A stretch of 50,919 nucleotides of DNA from Aeromicrobium sp. (GCA_023257515.1 JALRCA010000204.1:1-50919), one strand, 5' to 3'; counted from the stretch's first letter, positions 40,771 to 49,123 are shown. Program-made: numbers and translations. The notes: a model not told the origin generated them from the letters alone.

Positions 40771-41427
40771 TCAGGTGGTCGGGGCCGGGTGCGCGCCGCC
40801 GAGGACGATCGCGCGGTCGTGGATCGTGAAGGACTCCCGGGCGAGCCGGCCGACCCACTCGACCAGCATCGCGCGCTCGGAGACCTTGATGCGCTCGTGC
40901 AGGGTCGTCTCGTCGTCGCCGCCGAGCACGGGCACGGCGACCTGGGCGACGATCGGGCCGGTGTCCACGCCCTCGTCGACCACGAACAGCGTCGCCCCGG
41001 TGATCTTGACGCCGTACGCGAGCGCGTCACGCGGCCCGTGCATGCCCGGGAACGCGGGCGAGAGCGCGGGGTGGGTGTTGAGGACGCGTCCGCCGAAGCG
41101 GGCCAGGAACCGCGGACCGGTGAGCTTCATGAAGCCGGCCAGGACCACCAGGTCGGGGTCGTGCACCGCGACGGCGTCGGTCAGGGCCTGGTCCCAGGCC
41201 GCGCGGTCCGGGTGGTCGCCGAGGCGCTCGACGAACGTGGCGATGCCCGCACGCTCGGCGCGGGCGAGACCCTCGATGCCCGGACGGTCGGAGCCGACGG
41301 CCACGACCTCGGCCCCGAAGTCAGGCTGCGCCGTCGCCTCGACCAGCGCCTGGAGGTTGCTTCCGCCACCGGAGACGAGGACCACGAGACGCGCGGGCCT
41401 TCGTGGCGTCGTCGCTGGTGCTGGCAC
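40771..41427 (-). CDS. purN: Phosphoribosylglycinamide formyltransferase
   Basis: Formylates GAR in purine synthesis. 218 residues: [16 protein letters not shown] (phosphate loop), [31 protein letters not shown] (catalytic Asn and His), [13 protein letters not shown] (catalytic Asp). The segment [11 protein letters not shown] replaces the common HPSLLPSFPG form but keeps the key residues. GTG 41427 is 7 nt after TATCGT on the complement. The 5' end overlaps the upstream DUF6350-like gene by 107 nt in another frame. Confidence 0.96.
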   Translation of the reverse strand: MPAPATTPRRPARLVVLVSGGGSNLQALVEATAQPDFGAEVVAVGSDRPGIEGLARAERAGIATFVERLGDHPDRAAWDQALTDAVAVHDPDLVVLAGFMKLTGPRFLARFGGRVLNTHPALSPAFPGMHGPRDALAYGVKITGATLFVVDEGVDTGPIVAQVAVPVLGGDDETTLHERIKVSERAMLVEWVGRLARESFTIHDRAIVLGGAHPAPTT

Positions 41428-42547
41428 GCGCCCCACGATAGTGGGCCAGCGCCGCCCCGATCGCACCGCCCGCGGCCAGGACGGGCACCGCGACGAGCAG
41501 CGGGGAGAGCACCGGTGGACCCGCGTCGGCGAGCCGTCCCGGACCGACCGCGCCACCCGACAGGCCCACGAGGACGCCGACCACGAGACCGGCCAGCGCA
41601 CCGGCCCCCGCACCGAGGCCGACGCGGCGCCAGGGATCGGCCGAGCGTGCCTCGACGGCCCAACCCGCGATCGCCCCGGCGACCGGGGGCAGCAGGGCGA
41701 GCACCACGACCCAGTCGTCGAACCTGCCGGGCCCCGGCAGCGCGGCGAGGACGGGGAGTCCGGGGACGGGACCCAGGTGCGCGCCGGTCAGGTCGACCGA
41801 CGTCGAGCTCCCGAGCGCGAAGCCCGGACCGATCAGCACCGAGACCGACCACAGGGCGAGCGTGGGCACGGCCGCGAGGCACAGGATCCCCAGTGCGAGA
41901 CCGCCTCCGAGGCCCGGGTCGAGCAGGGCCCACAGGTCCCCGGCCCGGTCGAGCCGGAACGCGAGCATCGCCAGGACCAGGACGAATCCCCCGGCCAGCA
42001 TCACCGCCACCCCGCGGACAGCGGCGCGCACGACCGACCTGATCTCGCCATCCTCGGTGAACCAGAGCGCGTCGCGTCGACCAAGTCGCGTCGCGGCCCC
42101 GACCGCAGCCCCGGCTCCGGTGATCGCGAACGCGCCGAACGCGGCTCGCACGGGGCTCGTCGAGACCTCGTCGGTGCTCGTGAGCACCGATCCCAGGGCC
42201 GCCAGGACGCCCGCGGCGCCCGCAGCGGTCGCCGCGAACCCTCCGAGCTCGAGCTCCTCACCGGGCTCCACCGAACGTGCTGCGACCCACGCCGTGAGCA
42301 GCCCGACGGCCACGACACCACCCCACGGGACGAGGCCGACGGTCGTGCCCTGCACGTCGATGCCACTGCCGACGGAGACCAGCCAGCCGCGCACGGTGGT
42401 GCGCAGGACGGGGGCGACACCGCTCGCGCCGGACACGAGCGAGAGCACGAGGGAGATCGTGAGACAGGCTCCCACCGCGACGAGAGCGGTCACCGCTCCG
42501 CGGCGGACGTAGGGGACGGTCTCGGCCTCAGGCACCCTCCCATCCAA
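41321..42547 (-). CDS. DUF6350-like polytopic membrane protein
   Basis: About 408 residues, roughly ten membrane helices, rich in Ala/Gly/Val. The position between sucD and purN is that of the DUF6350 membrane protein in actinobacteria (family number from memory); function unknown. The listed start is TTG 42547; GTG 42535 is an alternative, and neither has a spaced Shine-Dalgarno. The hydrophilic, basic C-terminal tail (..[18 protein letters not shown]..) is encoded across the purN start, an overlap of 107 nt. Confidence 0.8.
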   Translation of the reverse strand: MDGRVPEAETVPYVRRGAVTALVAVGACLTISLVLSLVSGASGVAPVLRTTVRGWLVSVGSGIDVQGTTVGLVPWGGVVAVGLLTAWVAARSVEPGEELELGGFAATAAGAAGVLAALGSVLTSTDEVSTSPVRAAFGAFAITGAGAAVGAATRLGRRDALWFTEDGEIRSVVRAAVRGVAVMLAGGFVLVLAMLAFRLDRAGDLWALLDPGLGGGLALGILCLAAVPTLALWSVSVLIGPGFALGSSTSVDLTGAHLGPVPGLPVLAALPGPGRFDDWVVVLALLPPVAGAIAGWAVEARSADPWRRVGLGAGAGALAGLVVGVLVGLSGGAVGPGRLADAGPPVLSPLLVAVPVLAAGGAIGAALAHYRGARASTSDDATKARASRGPRLRWRKQPPGAGRGDGAA

Positions 42548-42611
42548 CCGGTAAGGTCGTGGTGTTTCATCCAGGCACGCCGAACCCCCTACCCCCGAGG
42601 AGGCCGGAGCG

Positions 42612-44432
42612 ATGACTCGCGTCGACGAGTTCAGCAGCTTCTACACCTCCACCGCCGCTGACGCGCTGCGCGTCACGTACGCCGTGAGCGGCGACCGGCA
42701 GGTGGCGCTCGACGCCACGATCGACGCGTACCGGCGGGCCTGGCGCGACTGGTCCAAGATCCGTGAGCGCGAGCCCCTGGCCTACGTGCGGAACGAGGCC
42801 TGGAAGGCCACCGTCCTCAGCCGCGGCACGCACCCGCTGCGCCGCCGCCACGAGGAGGACGCCGACACCGAGCTCCTCGAGGCGCTGCACGAGCTGCCCA
42901 CCGACGACCGCCGCCTCATCGTGCTGCTCACGCTCGGCGACACCGACCTGGAGCACGCGTGCCACGAGGTCGGGGTCGGCGCCGAGGACGGCATCGAGAT
43001 CGTCACCAACTCCCTCGACCGGCTCGAGACGTCGCTCGGCGTCCCCCTCGACGAGCTCGAGTCCCGCCTGCGGGCCCTCGGCAGCATCACCGGCCAGCTC
43101 GCGATGCCGCCGGTCGCCAGGCTACGACAGCGCGCCGACCGCGGCCGCCGGCTGAACACCGTCCTCCTGGTGGCGGTCGCGATCGTCGCCGTGCTGGGGG
43201 GCGCCGCGGCCGCCGTCGACGAGGGCGAGCTGACCGCCACGGCCGGTGTCCCCCACCGCGAGAAGATCGGCGACGAGAGTGCCGACGTCGTGCTCGAGGC
43301 CCGCAAGCTCAGCTCCGAGAACCTGCTCAGCGCCCGTCAGGTCGGTGGTCTCGACACCGGGCGCACCTGGCGGACGACCCAGACCGACGAGGACCGCGAG
43401 GAGCGCTCCCCCTACGCCACGTGCCCCACGCGCCGCTTCGCCGATCCCGACCCGCTGCGCGTGTTCGTGCGCACCTTCGCCGCCAAGGGCCAGGGCACGC
43501 CGCGCGCCGCACAGGCCATCGAGGTCAGCCGCAACGAGCAGGACGCCACCAAGGCCTATCGCACGACCGTGGGCTGGTACGCGAACTGTCAGCAGCCGCG
43601 CGTCCAGCTCGTCGGGTCCTACGTGCTCAAACGACCCTTCGGCGACTTCAAGATCCTGCAGCTGCGCTCGAACCGCAGCCCCGAGCGCACCATCTCGGTC
43701 GGACTCGCTCACTCCGGCCGCGTCACCTCGACGCTCGTCCACGAGGTCGCCGCCGACAAGGGTCCCGACGTGCGCAAGTTCGCCCGCGCGCTCAACGCGT
43801 CGGTGGCCAAGATCTGCCGCGACAGCGGTGGTCGCTGCAGCAACGACACCGAGGTCGAGGCCGCACCACCGCCGCGCACCTCGACGGCCCCGGAGTTCCT
43901 CGGCATCGTCGACCTGCCGCCCATCGGCGACATCGACCGCGTGTGGGCCGGTGTCGACCCGTTCACGCCGCAACCGAAGCAGAACCCGGCTGCCACCGTG
44001 TGCGAGGCCGCCGACTTCTCCGGCAAGGACGTCCGCACGGCGAGCTCGCGCCTGTTCGTGATCCCCGGCGCCAAGCAGCTGCCTCGCGAGTTCGGCGTCG
44101 CCGAGACCGTCGCGCGCTTCGACAGCGGGCGGGCCGCCAAGAAGTTCGTGGGCGGCGTCGTGGACAACATCGCCGCGTGCCCCGACGTCAACCTCTCGGC
44201 GAAGGTCACCGACAAGAAGTCGTTCTCCGGCCCCGGCTACACCGGCACGTCGTGGCGCATCGGGTTCGAGATCCGCAAGGGTGAGTGGGTCTACTACCGG
44301 ATGGCCATGATCCGTCGTGGCTCCGTCGTCGCGCAGACGACGTTCACCCCGGCCGGCGACCACGACATCGGCCGGGCCACGTTCGTCGACCTGGCCTCCC
44401 GCGCCGGCACCCGCCTCGTCTACGCCGACTGA
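42612..44432 (+). CDS. Membrane-tethered sigma-70-like protein with extracellular sensor region
   Basis: 606 residues. The N-terminus (1-150) resembles an ECF sigma factor: region-2-like FSSFYTSTAADALRVTYAVSG..ALDATIDAYRRAWRDW, then LHELPTDDRRLIVLLTLGDTDLEHACHEVGVG as a degenerate region 4. One membrane helix is at ~183-202 (VLLVAVAIVAVLGGAAAAV). The C-terminal ~400 residues are extracytoplasmic, with paired cysteines C271/C326, C402/C409 and C464/C523 and two PknH-sensor-like halves. GAGGAGG lies 8 nt before ATG 42612. Topology implies a signal-sensing regulator in one chain; whether it binds RNA polymerase is untested. Divergent from the DUF6350-like gene. Confidence 0.72.
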   Translation: MTRVDEFSSFYTSTAADALRVTYAVSGDRQVALDATIDAYRRAWRDWSKIREREPLAYVRNEAWKATVLSRGTHPLRRRHEEDADTELLEALHELPTDDRRLIVLLTLGDTDLEHACHEVGVGAEDGIEIVTNSLDRLETSLGVPLDELESRLRALGSITGQLAMPPVARLRQRADRGRRLNTVLLVAVAIVAVLGGAAAAVDEGELTATAGVPHREKIGDESADVVLEARKLSSENLLSARQVGGLDTGRTWRTTQTDEDREERSPYATCPTRRFADPDPLRVFVRTFAAKGQGTPRAAQAIEVSRNEQDATKAYRTTVGWYANCQQPRVQLVGSYVLKRPFGDFKILQLRSNRSPERTISVGLAHSGRVTSTLVHEVAADKGPDVRKFARALNASVAKICRDSGGRCSNDTEVEAAPPPRTSTAPEFLGIVDLPPIGDIDRVWAGVDPFTPQPKQNPAATVCEAADFSGKDVRTASSRLFVIPGAKQLPREFGVAETVARFDSGRAAKKFVGGVVDNIAACPDVNLSAKVTDKKSFSGPGYTGTSWRIGFEIRKGEWVYYRMAMIRRGSVVAQTTFTPAGDHDIGRATFVDLASRAGTRLVYAD

Positions 44433-44467
44433 CCCACCCGCGGACCCTGAGCCGGTTCCCGACGTGA

Positions 44468-44501
44468 CGAGGCCCCCGGACCCACGGGTCCGGGGGCCTC
44501 G
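44468..44501. terminator. Bidirectional hairpin between the sensor gene and sucD
   Basis: CGAGGCCCCCGGACC and GGTCCGGGGGCCTCG, perfect 15-bp arms around CACG, located between the convergent stops at 44432 and 44512. It shares 19 identical bases with the terminator at 29.12 kb. Confidence 0.8.
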
Positions 44502-44511
44502 CGTCAGGCGC

Positions 44512-45423
44512 TCAGAGCGACTGCAGGATCTCGCGCATGAGGGCGGCGGTCTCGGACGGCGTCTTGCCGACCTTGACCCCGGCGGCCTCGAGGGCCTCCT
44601 TCTTGCCCTGCGCGGTGCCCGCACCGTCGGAGACGATGGCGCCGGCGTGGCCCATCGTCTTGCCCTCGGGAGCGGTGAAGCCCGCCACGTAGCCGACGAC
44701 CGGCTTGGTGACGTTCTCCTTGATGTAGGCCGCGGCCTTCTCCTCGGCGTCGCCACCGATCTCGCCGATCATGACGATGGCCTTCGTCTCGGGATCGGCC
44801 TCGAACGCCTCGAGGGCGTCGATGTGCGTCGTGCCGATGATCGGGTCGCCACCGATGCCGATGGCGGTCGAGAAGCCGAAGTCACGCAGCTCGAACATCA
44901 TCTGGTAGGTCAGCGTGCCCGACTTGGAGACGAGACCGACCGGGCCCTTGCCCGCGATGTTGGCGGGCGTGATGCCGGCCAGCGCCTCGCCCGGCGTGAT
45001 GATGCCGGGGCAGTTCGGGCCGATGATGCGCGTCTTCTTGCCCTGTGCTGCTCGGGACTGGGCGTAGGCCCAGAACTCGGCCGAGTCCTGGACAGGGACG
45101 CCCTCGGTGATGATGACGAGCAGGCCGATCTCGGCGTCGATGGCCTCGACGACGGCGTCCTTGGTGAACGCCGGCGGGACGAACGCGACGGAGACGTCGG
45201 CGCCCGTCTTCTCGATGGCCTCGGAGACCGAGCCGAAGACCGGCAGCTCCACCTCGGCGCCGGAGGCGTCGGTGTGGGTGACGGTCGTGCCGGCCTTGCG
45301 GGCGTTGACGCCGCCGACGACGTTCGTGCCGGCCGCGAGCATGCGGGCGGTGTGCTTGGAGCCCTCGCCGCCGGTGATGCCCTGGACGATGACCTTGGAG
45401 TCCTTGGTCAGGAAGATCGACAT
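44512..45423 (-). CDS. sucD: Succinyl-CoA synthetase alpha subunit
   Basis: Catalytic subunit of succinate-CoA ligase (substrate-level phosphorylation in the TCA cycle). 303 residues: CoA-binding Rossmann domain ([29 protein letters not shown]), [12 protein letters not shown], and the phospho-histidine in [24 protein letters not shown] 45423 follows GAAGGGG. 10 nt after the sucC stop on the same strand; the operon ends at the hairpin 44468-44501. Confidence 0.97.
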   Translation of the reverse strand: MSIFLTKDSKVIVQGITGGEGSKHTARMLAAGTNVVGGVNARKAGTTVTHTDASGAEVELPVFGSVSEAIEKTGADVSVAFVPPAFTKDAVVEAIDAEIGLLVIITEGVPVQDSAEFWAYAQSRAAQGKKTRIIGPNCPGIITPGEALAGITPANIAGKGPVGLVSKSGTLTYQMMFELRDFGFSTAIGIGGDPIIGTTHIDALEAFEADPETKAIVMIGEIGGDAEEKAAAYIKENVTKPVVGYVAGFTAPEGKTMGHAGAIVSDGAGTAQGKKEALEAAGVKVGKTPSETAALMREILQSL

Positions 45424-45433
45424 GTCAGCCCCT

Positions 45434-46600
45434 TCAGCCGTTCGCCAGCTCGGCGGCCTTGTCGGCCGCACCGTCCATCGTGTCCACCTGCGTCACGAGC
45501 GGGTGGTTCAGCTCGTCGAGGATCGCGCGACCCTCGTCGACGTTGTTGCCGTCGAGCCGGACCACGAGCGGCTTGGTGGCGTCGTCGCCGAGCAGCTCCA
45601 GCGCACCCTTGATGCCGTTGGCGACCGCGTCGCACGACGTGATGCCGCCGAAGACGTTGACGAAGACCGACTTGACCTGCTCGTCGCCGAGGATCACGTC
45701 GAGGCCGTCGGCCATGACCTGCGCCGAGGCGCCACCGCCGATGTCGAGGAAGTTGGCGGGCTTGACGCTGCCGTGCTTCTCGCCGGCGTAGGCGACGACG
45801 TCGAGGGTGCTCATGACGAGTCCCGCGCCGTTGCCGATGATGCCGACCTCGCCGTCGAGCTTGACGTAGTTGAGTCCCTTGGCCTTCGCCTTGGCCTCGA
45901 GCGGGTCCGCCTCCTCGTGGATGACGAACTCCTCGTGCTCGGGGTGGCGCACCTCGGAGGCGTTGTCGTCGAGCGACACCTTGCCGTCGAGGGCCTCGAG
46001 CTTGTCGCCCTCGAGACGCGCGAGCGGGTTGACCTCGACGAGGGTGGCGTCCTCCTCGGTGAAGACCGTCCAGAGACCCTGGATCAGGGTGACGGCCTGC
46101 TCGACGAGCTCGGCCGGGAAGCCGGCCTCGTTCACGATGGCGCGCGCCTTGGCCTCGTCGACGCCCTCGCCGGCGTCGACCGCGATCTGCTTGACCGCGT
46201 CGGGGTTGGTCTTGGCGACCTCCTCGATCTCGACGCCGCCCTCGACGCTCGCGATCGTGAGGTAGCTGCGGTTCGAGCGGTCGAGCAGGAACGAGAAGTA
46301 GTACTCCTCGATCGGCGGCGTCGCGGGCGTGACGAGGACGCGGTTGACCGTCAGTCCCTTGATGTCCATGCCCAGGATGTTCGACGCGTGCTCGTAGGCC
46401 TCGTCAGCGGTCTTGGCGATCTTGACGCCGCCGGCCTTGCCGCGACCTCCGGCCTTGACCTGCGCCTTGATGACGGTCACGCCGCCGATCTCCTCGGCAG
46501 CGGCCTTGGCCTCGTCGGCGGTCGTGACGACCTTGCCGAGCGTCGTGGCGACGCCATGCTTGGCGAAGAGCTCCTTCGCCTGGTACTCCATCAGATCCAC
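45434..46600 (-). CDS. sucC: Succinyl-CoA synthetase beta subunit
   Basis: ATP-grasp subunit of succinate-CoA ligase. 388 residues: start [24 protein letters not shown]-grasp elements ([20 protein letters not shown]), metal/nucleotide site [27 protein letters not shown], and C-terminal [23 protein letters not shown] 46600 gives the canonical [11 protein letters not shown] start; ATG 46591 is too short. Heads the sucCD operon. Confidence 0.97.
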   Translation of the reverse strand: MDLMEYQAKELFAKHGVATTLGKVVTTADEAKAAAEEIGGVTVIKAQVKAGGRGKAGGVKIAKTADEAYEHASNILGMDIKGLTVNRVLVTPATPPIEEYYFSFLLDRSNRSYLTIASVEGGVEIEEVAKTNPDAVKQIAVDAGEGVDEAKARAIVNEAGFPAELVEQAVTLIQGLWTVFTEEDATLVEVNPLARLEGDKLEALDGKVSLDDNASEVRHPEHEEFVIHEEADPLEAKAKAKGLNYVKLDGEVGIIGNGAGLVMSTLDVVAYAGEKHGSVKPANFLDIGGGASAQVMADGLDVILGDEQVKSVFVNVFGGITSCDAVANGIKGALELLGDDATKPLVVRLDGNNVDEGRAILDELNHPLVTQVDTMDGAADKAAELANG

Positions 46601-46747
46601 GGTGATGTCCGTCCTTGGTTGTCCGTTCGCTGCGCCTCGCGCGAGGACCGCGCGCAGGCGCCGAAACCACCGGCGACTCTAGCCCTCGCACGCCGATGAG
46701 GGCTCGTCGGGTCGGTCACACCGGGCCCTCGTCGGCGCAGCCCGTGC

Positions 46748-47029
46748 TCAGTCGCCGGGGCGGTCGGCGACCGGCGTGACGTGGGCCACGGCGGCCTGCA
46801 ACGACGCGAGGAGCGCCTCGACCCGCGCCGCTCCGGCAGCCGGTCCCGCCAGGTGGACCTCGACGACGTCCTCGGCCACGGCGGCGTGGGCGACCTGCTC
46901 GGCCGTGGCCCCGGTCCCGAGGTAGACGACCTCGAGGCCGTCGTCACGGAGGCGGCGCGCGGTCGCGAGGACGGGCACGACGTCCTCGCCCGTCGAGGCC
47001 ACCAGCACGCGTCTCACCACGTCGGACAT
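46748..47029 (-). CDS. Small B12-binding-domain-like protein
   Basis: A 93-residue single domain with the core of the cobalamin-binding fold of mutases: RRVLVASTGEDVVPVLATARRLRDDGLEVVYLGTGATAEQVAHAAVAEDVVEVHLAG. The DxHxxG motif that supplies the cobalt-ligating His is absent (TGEDVVP in its place), so base-off B12 binding is not expected. It might be a fold relic or a protein-interaction domain. It lies 147 bases upstream of sucC on the same strand, next to succinyl-CoA metabolism, and is divergent from the M23 gene. Confidence 0.7.
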   Translation of the reverse strand: MSDVVRRVLVASTGEDVVPVLATARRLRDDGLEVVYLGTGATAEQVAHAAVAEDVVEVHLAGPAAGAARVEALLASLQAAVAHVTPVADRPGD

Positions 47030-47041
47030 GGTCCCAGATCA

Positions 47042-47057
47042 TGTGAATCGGCTCACG
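47042..47057. promoter_or_regulatory. CRP/GlxR-like site
   Basis: TGTGA-ATCGGC-TCACG matches the TGTGA-N6-TCACA consensus of CRP/GlxR-type cAMP regulators at 9 of 10 arm positions. It lies 12 bases upstream of the B12-like gene start and 60 bases upstream of the M23 gene's -35 box. Assignment rests on the motif only. Confidence 0.5.
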
Positions 47058-47116
47058 AGCGGCGCCCGATTCTCGCGGGGATCCCCGCACGGGAGCGTCG
47101 GACGTGTGAACTTCGG

Positions 47117-47145
47117 TTGGAGCCGGACCCGACGTCCTCTAGACT
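47117..47145 (+). promoter_or_regulatory. M23 gene promoter
   Basis: TTGGAG (47117-47122) and TAGACT (47140-47145) with a 17-bp spacer. The predicted start is near 47152, giving a leader of ~28 nt that contains CGGAGG (47167-47172). This is one of the few conventional leadered promoters visible in the window. Confidence 0.65.
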
Positions 47146-47179
47146 CGACGGGTCCTGCCCACCACCCGGAGGTTCCTGC

Positions 47180-47953
47180 GTGAGTTCGTCCGCGCCCCGA
47201 CGCCGTCTCGACGTGCGTCAGGCGACCCCACGGGGTGGCCGCCGAGCGAGTGCCCGGCCAGGACGACGTCGTCGCAGCTTCCGCCCGACCCCGGCGATGG
47301 TCGGTGCGCTGGCGCTGGTGGTCGCGGGTATCGGCACGGCAGCGTTCTCGTCGCACTCCGATCGCGACACGCTCCGCGCGAGCTACCAGACGATCTCGGC
47401 CAGCTACTCCGGTGACGGCAACGAGGTCCAGACGACCCGCAGCTTCGATCGCGGCCAGCTCGAGCAGCAGGCCAAGCAGCAGGCCGAGCAGAAGCTCGCC
47501 GCGCAGGCACAGACCAAGCAGAAGGTCGAGGCCGCGGCCCGGCAGCTCGAGAAGAACCAGTGGGTCCTCCCCGTCACCGGCTACCACCTGACGGCGCGCT
47601 TCGGCCAGAGCAGCGGCCTCTGGGCCCGCACCCACACGGGGCTCGACTTCGCCGGTCCGTCCGGATCGACGATCGTCTCGGTCGCTGCGGGCACGGTCAA
47701 GGAGACCGGCTACGAGGGCGCCTACGGCAACCGCACGATCATCACGCTCGAGGACGGCACAGACATCTGGTACTGCCACCAGAGCCGCATCACGGTCCAG
47801 GCGGGCGAGCGCGTCGGCCCCGGTGACGTCATCGGCTACACCGGCTCGACCGGCAACGTGACCGGCCCCCACCTCCACCTCGAAGTGCACCCCGGCGGCG
47901 GCGACCCCGTCGATCCCGAGCCCGTGCTCCGCGACCACAAGGTCAACCCCTGA
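47180..47953 (+). CDS. Membrane-anchored M23 (LytM) peptidoglycan endopeptidase
   Basis: Cell-wall peptidase held in the membrane. 257 residues: basic cytoplasmic tail 1-37, membrane helix ~39-57, coiled coil ~92-125 (QLEQQAKQQAEQKLAAQAQ), then a full LytM domain with zinc ligands H152 and D156 (HTGLD), H200 and H231/H233 (HLHLE). All catalytic residues are present, so it is probably active. GTG 47180 follows CGGAGG at 7 nt. Its place near pcrA and sucCD is conserved in actinobacteria. Convergent with pcrA; the DUF559 element separates them. Confidence 0.92.
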   Translation: MSSSAPRRRLDVRQATPRGGRRASARPGRRRRSFRPTPAMVGALALVVAGIGTAAFSSHSDRDTLRASYQTISASYSGDGNEVQTTRSFDRGQLEQQAKQQAEQKLAAQAQTKQKVEAAARQLEKNQWVLPVTGYHLTARFGQSSGLWARTHTGLDFAGPSGSTIVSVAAGTVKETGYEGAYGNRTIITLEDGTDIWYCHQSRITVQAGERVGPGDVIGYTGSTGNVTGPHLHLEVHPGGGDPVDPEPVLRDHKVNP

Positions 47954-47970
47954 CCCTCCCCTCCCCGGGC

Positions 47971-48035
47971 CCAACTCCCCGCGATTTGTCGAGTTCGATC
48001 GCAATAGGGAGTGCTTTTCGAGCGCAAACTCGTCA
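47971..48035 (+). repeat. Left 65-bp terminal inverted repeat
   Basis: Begins CCAACTCCCCGCG 17 bases after the M23 stop and ends ..AACTCGTCA. It differs from the inverted right arm at four positions. Internal pairing ACTCCC/GGGAGT and GCGAT/ATCGC can form a hairpin that may also terminate the M23 transcript. Confidence 0.85.
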
Positions 48036-48043
48036 GATCGCCA

Positions 48044-48090
48044 TCCACAGGCTCGGCTGGCGGCACGCTGGTGTCCACAGGCGTGCCGCC
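48044..48090 (+). repeat. Hairpin and TCCACAGGC direct repeats upstream of the DUF559 gene
   Basis: Perfect 10-bp arms GGCGGCACGC (48059-48068) and GCGTGCCGCC (48081-48090) with a 12-nt loop. TCCACAGGC occurs twice, at 48044-48052 and 48074-48082, 30 bp apart. GTGTCCACA around the second copy is one base from the DnaA-box form TTGTCCACA. Lies between the left arm and the gene start. Confidence 0.6.
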
Positions 48091-48131
48091 GGCCTCTGTC
48101 CGGCCGGCTGCACGACGGCTGGGCTGGGTGC

Positions 48132-49061
48132 ATGCCCGCCACCCGCGCCGTCCCGCCGCAGCTCTGCGGGCGCCCCGTCACCCGCGAGGAGCTGCTCACC
48201 GCCGGCCTGTCCTGGGCCTACGTCCGCGCGCACTTCACGGCACTCTTCCGTGGCGTGTGGTGGCACGGACCGCCGCCCGAGAGTCTGGTTCCCTGGCTGC
48301 ACGCCGCGCTGAGGATCCTTCCGCCAGGATCGCTCGTCAGCCACGTGAGCGCACTCCAGCTGCGAGGCATCGACCTCGGCGGCCGGTTCCCGGTGCACTT
48401 CTCGACCCGATCGAGTCACCACACGGTCCGCGACGGGCTCGTCCTGCACCGGCGGATCGGGACGATCTGGCTCGACGAGGTGCGCGGCCTCGCCACCACG
48501 ACGCCGGAACGGGCCTTCGTCGACAGCGCGACGCTCCTGGGTCTGCGGGACCTGGTCCGGGCGGGTGACGCGCTCGTGCACGCCGGGCTCGTGACCCTGG
48601 ACCAGCTGCGCGACTTCTGCGTCCAGAGCCATCTCGACGGCGTGGTCCGCGCCCGCCGGGCCGTCGCGCTCGTGCGCGAGGGCGTCGAGTCGTTCCTCGA
48701 GACGGACGTGCGACTCATCCTGGTCTTCGCCCGTCTACCGGTCGACGGGTGCAACGTCGACATCCTCGACGACGCCGGGCGCTTCGTCGCGCGCGGCGAC
48801 ATCCTGTTCAGCCGCTTCAAGGTCTTGGTCGAGTACGACGGGTGGCACCACGAGCGCGACGCCCGCCAACGCCAGAAGGACCACCTGCGCCGTGAACGAC
48901 TCGAAGCCGCCGGCTGGATCGTCGTCGTCGTCACGATCCAGGACATGAAGGACCCGCTCGGCATCGTCCGGCGCGTCGCCGCAGCACTGGACCGCCGCGG
49001 CTACCGCGGCCCGCGCCCCGTCATGAGCGTGACGTGGGGGTCGTGGTTCGGCGCGAAATGA
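48132..49061 (+). CDS. DUF559/Vsr-like endonuclease-domain protein with AbiEi-like N-terminus
   Basis: 309 residues. The N-terminal ~100 resemble the winged-helix start of AbiEi-type antitoxin/DUF559 proteins (VTREELLTAGLSWAYVRAHF..LFRGVW). The C-terminal ~120 show a PD-(D/E)xK/Vsr-like nuclease core: E190 (ESFLETDVR), D223 (RGDILF), E234 and D236 (VLVEYDGWHH), then RQRQKDHLRRERLEAAGWIVVVV. The potential active-site residues are kept, so activity is plausible. Such genes are often multicopy in actinobacteria (general knowledge). No toxin partner is adjacent. Its TGA lies in the right inverted repeat. Confidence 0.75.
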   Translation: MPATRAVPPQLCGRPVTREELLTAGLSWAYVRAHFTALFRGVWWHGPPPESLVPWLHAALRILPPGSLVSHVSALQLRGIDLGGRFPVHFSTRSSHHTVRDGLVLHRRIGTIWLDEVRGLATTTPERAFVDSATLLGLRDLVRAGDALVHAGLVTLDQLRDFCVQSHLDGVVRARRAVALVREGVESFLETDVRLILVFARLPVDGCNVDILDDAGRFVARGDILFSRFKVLVEYDGWHHERDARQRQKDHLRRERLEAAGWIVVVVTIQDMKDPLGIVRRVAAALDRRGYRGPRPVMSVTWGSWFGAK

Positions 49062-49123
49062 CGAGTTCGCGCTCGAAGAACACTCCCTATCGCGATCGAA
49101 CTCGACAAATCGCGGGGAGTTGG
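49059..49123 (-). repeat. Right 65-bp terminal inverted repeat
   Basis: Opens with the TGA of the DUF559 gene and ends ..GGGGAGTTGG, 14 bases before the pcrA stop. Inverse of 47971-48035 with 61/65 identity. Confidence 0.85.

Larger units (their letters stand above)
47971..49123. mobile_element. One-gene element bounded by 65-bp inverted repeats
   Basis: Left arm 47971-48035 and right arm 49059-49123 are inverted copies of equal length, 61 of 65 positions identical. Similarity stops sharply at both edges. The only gene inside is the DUF559-type endonuclease gene 48132-49061, whose TGA is the first three bases of the right arm. Each arm also folds on itself (ACTCCC..GCGAT..ATCGC..GGGAGT), like a REP hairpin. 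No clear target-site duplication flanks it. It occupies the short gap between the convergent M23 and pcrA genes. No DDE or HUH transposase is present; mobility, if any, would depend on the nuclease or on help in trans. Confidence 0.65.

Noticed and set aside
47035-47180. c-di-AMP riboswitch before the M23 peptidase
   Set aside because: The visible promoter leaves a leader of only ~28 nt, and no conserved riboswitch core was seen.
48132-49061. Type IV toxin-antitoxin pair
   Set aside because: Only an AbiEi-like N-terminus is present; no AbiEii-type toxin gene is adjacent, and the C-terminus is nuclease-like.
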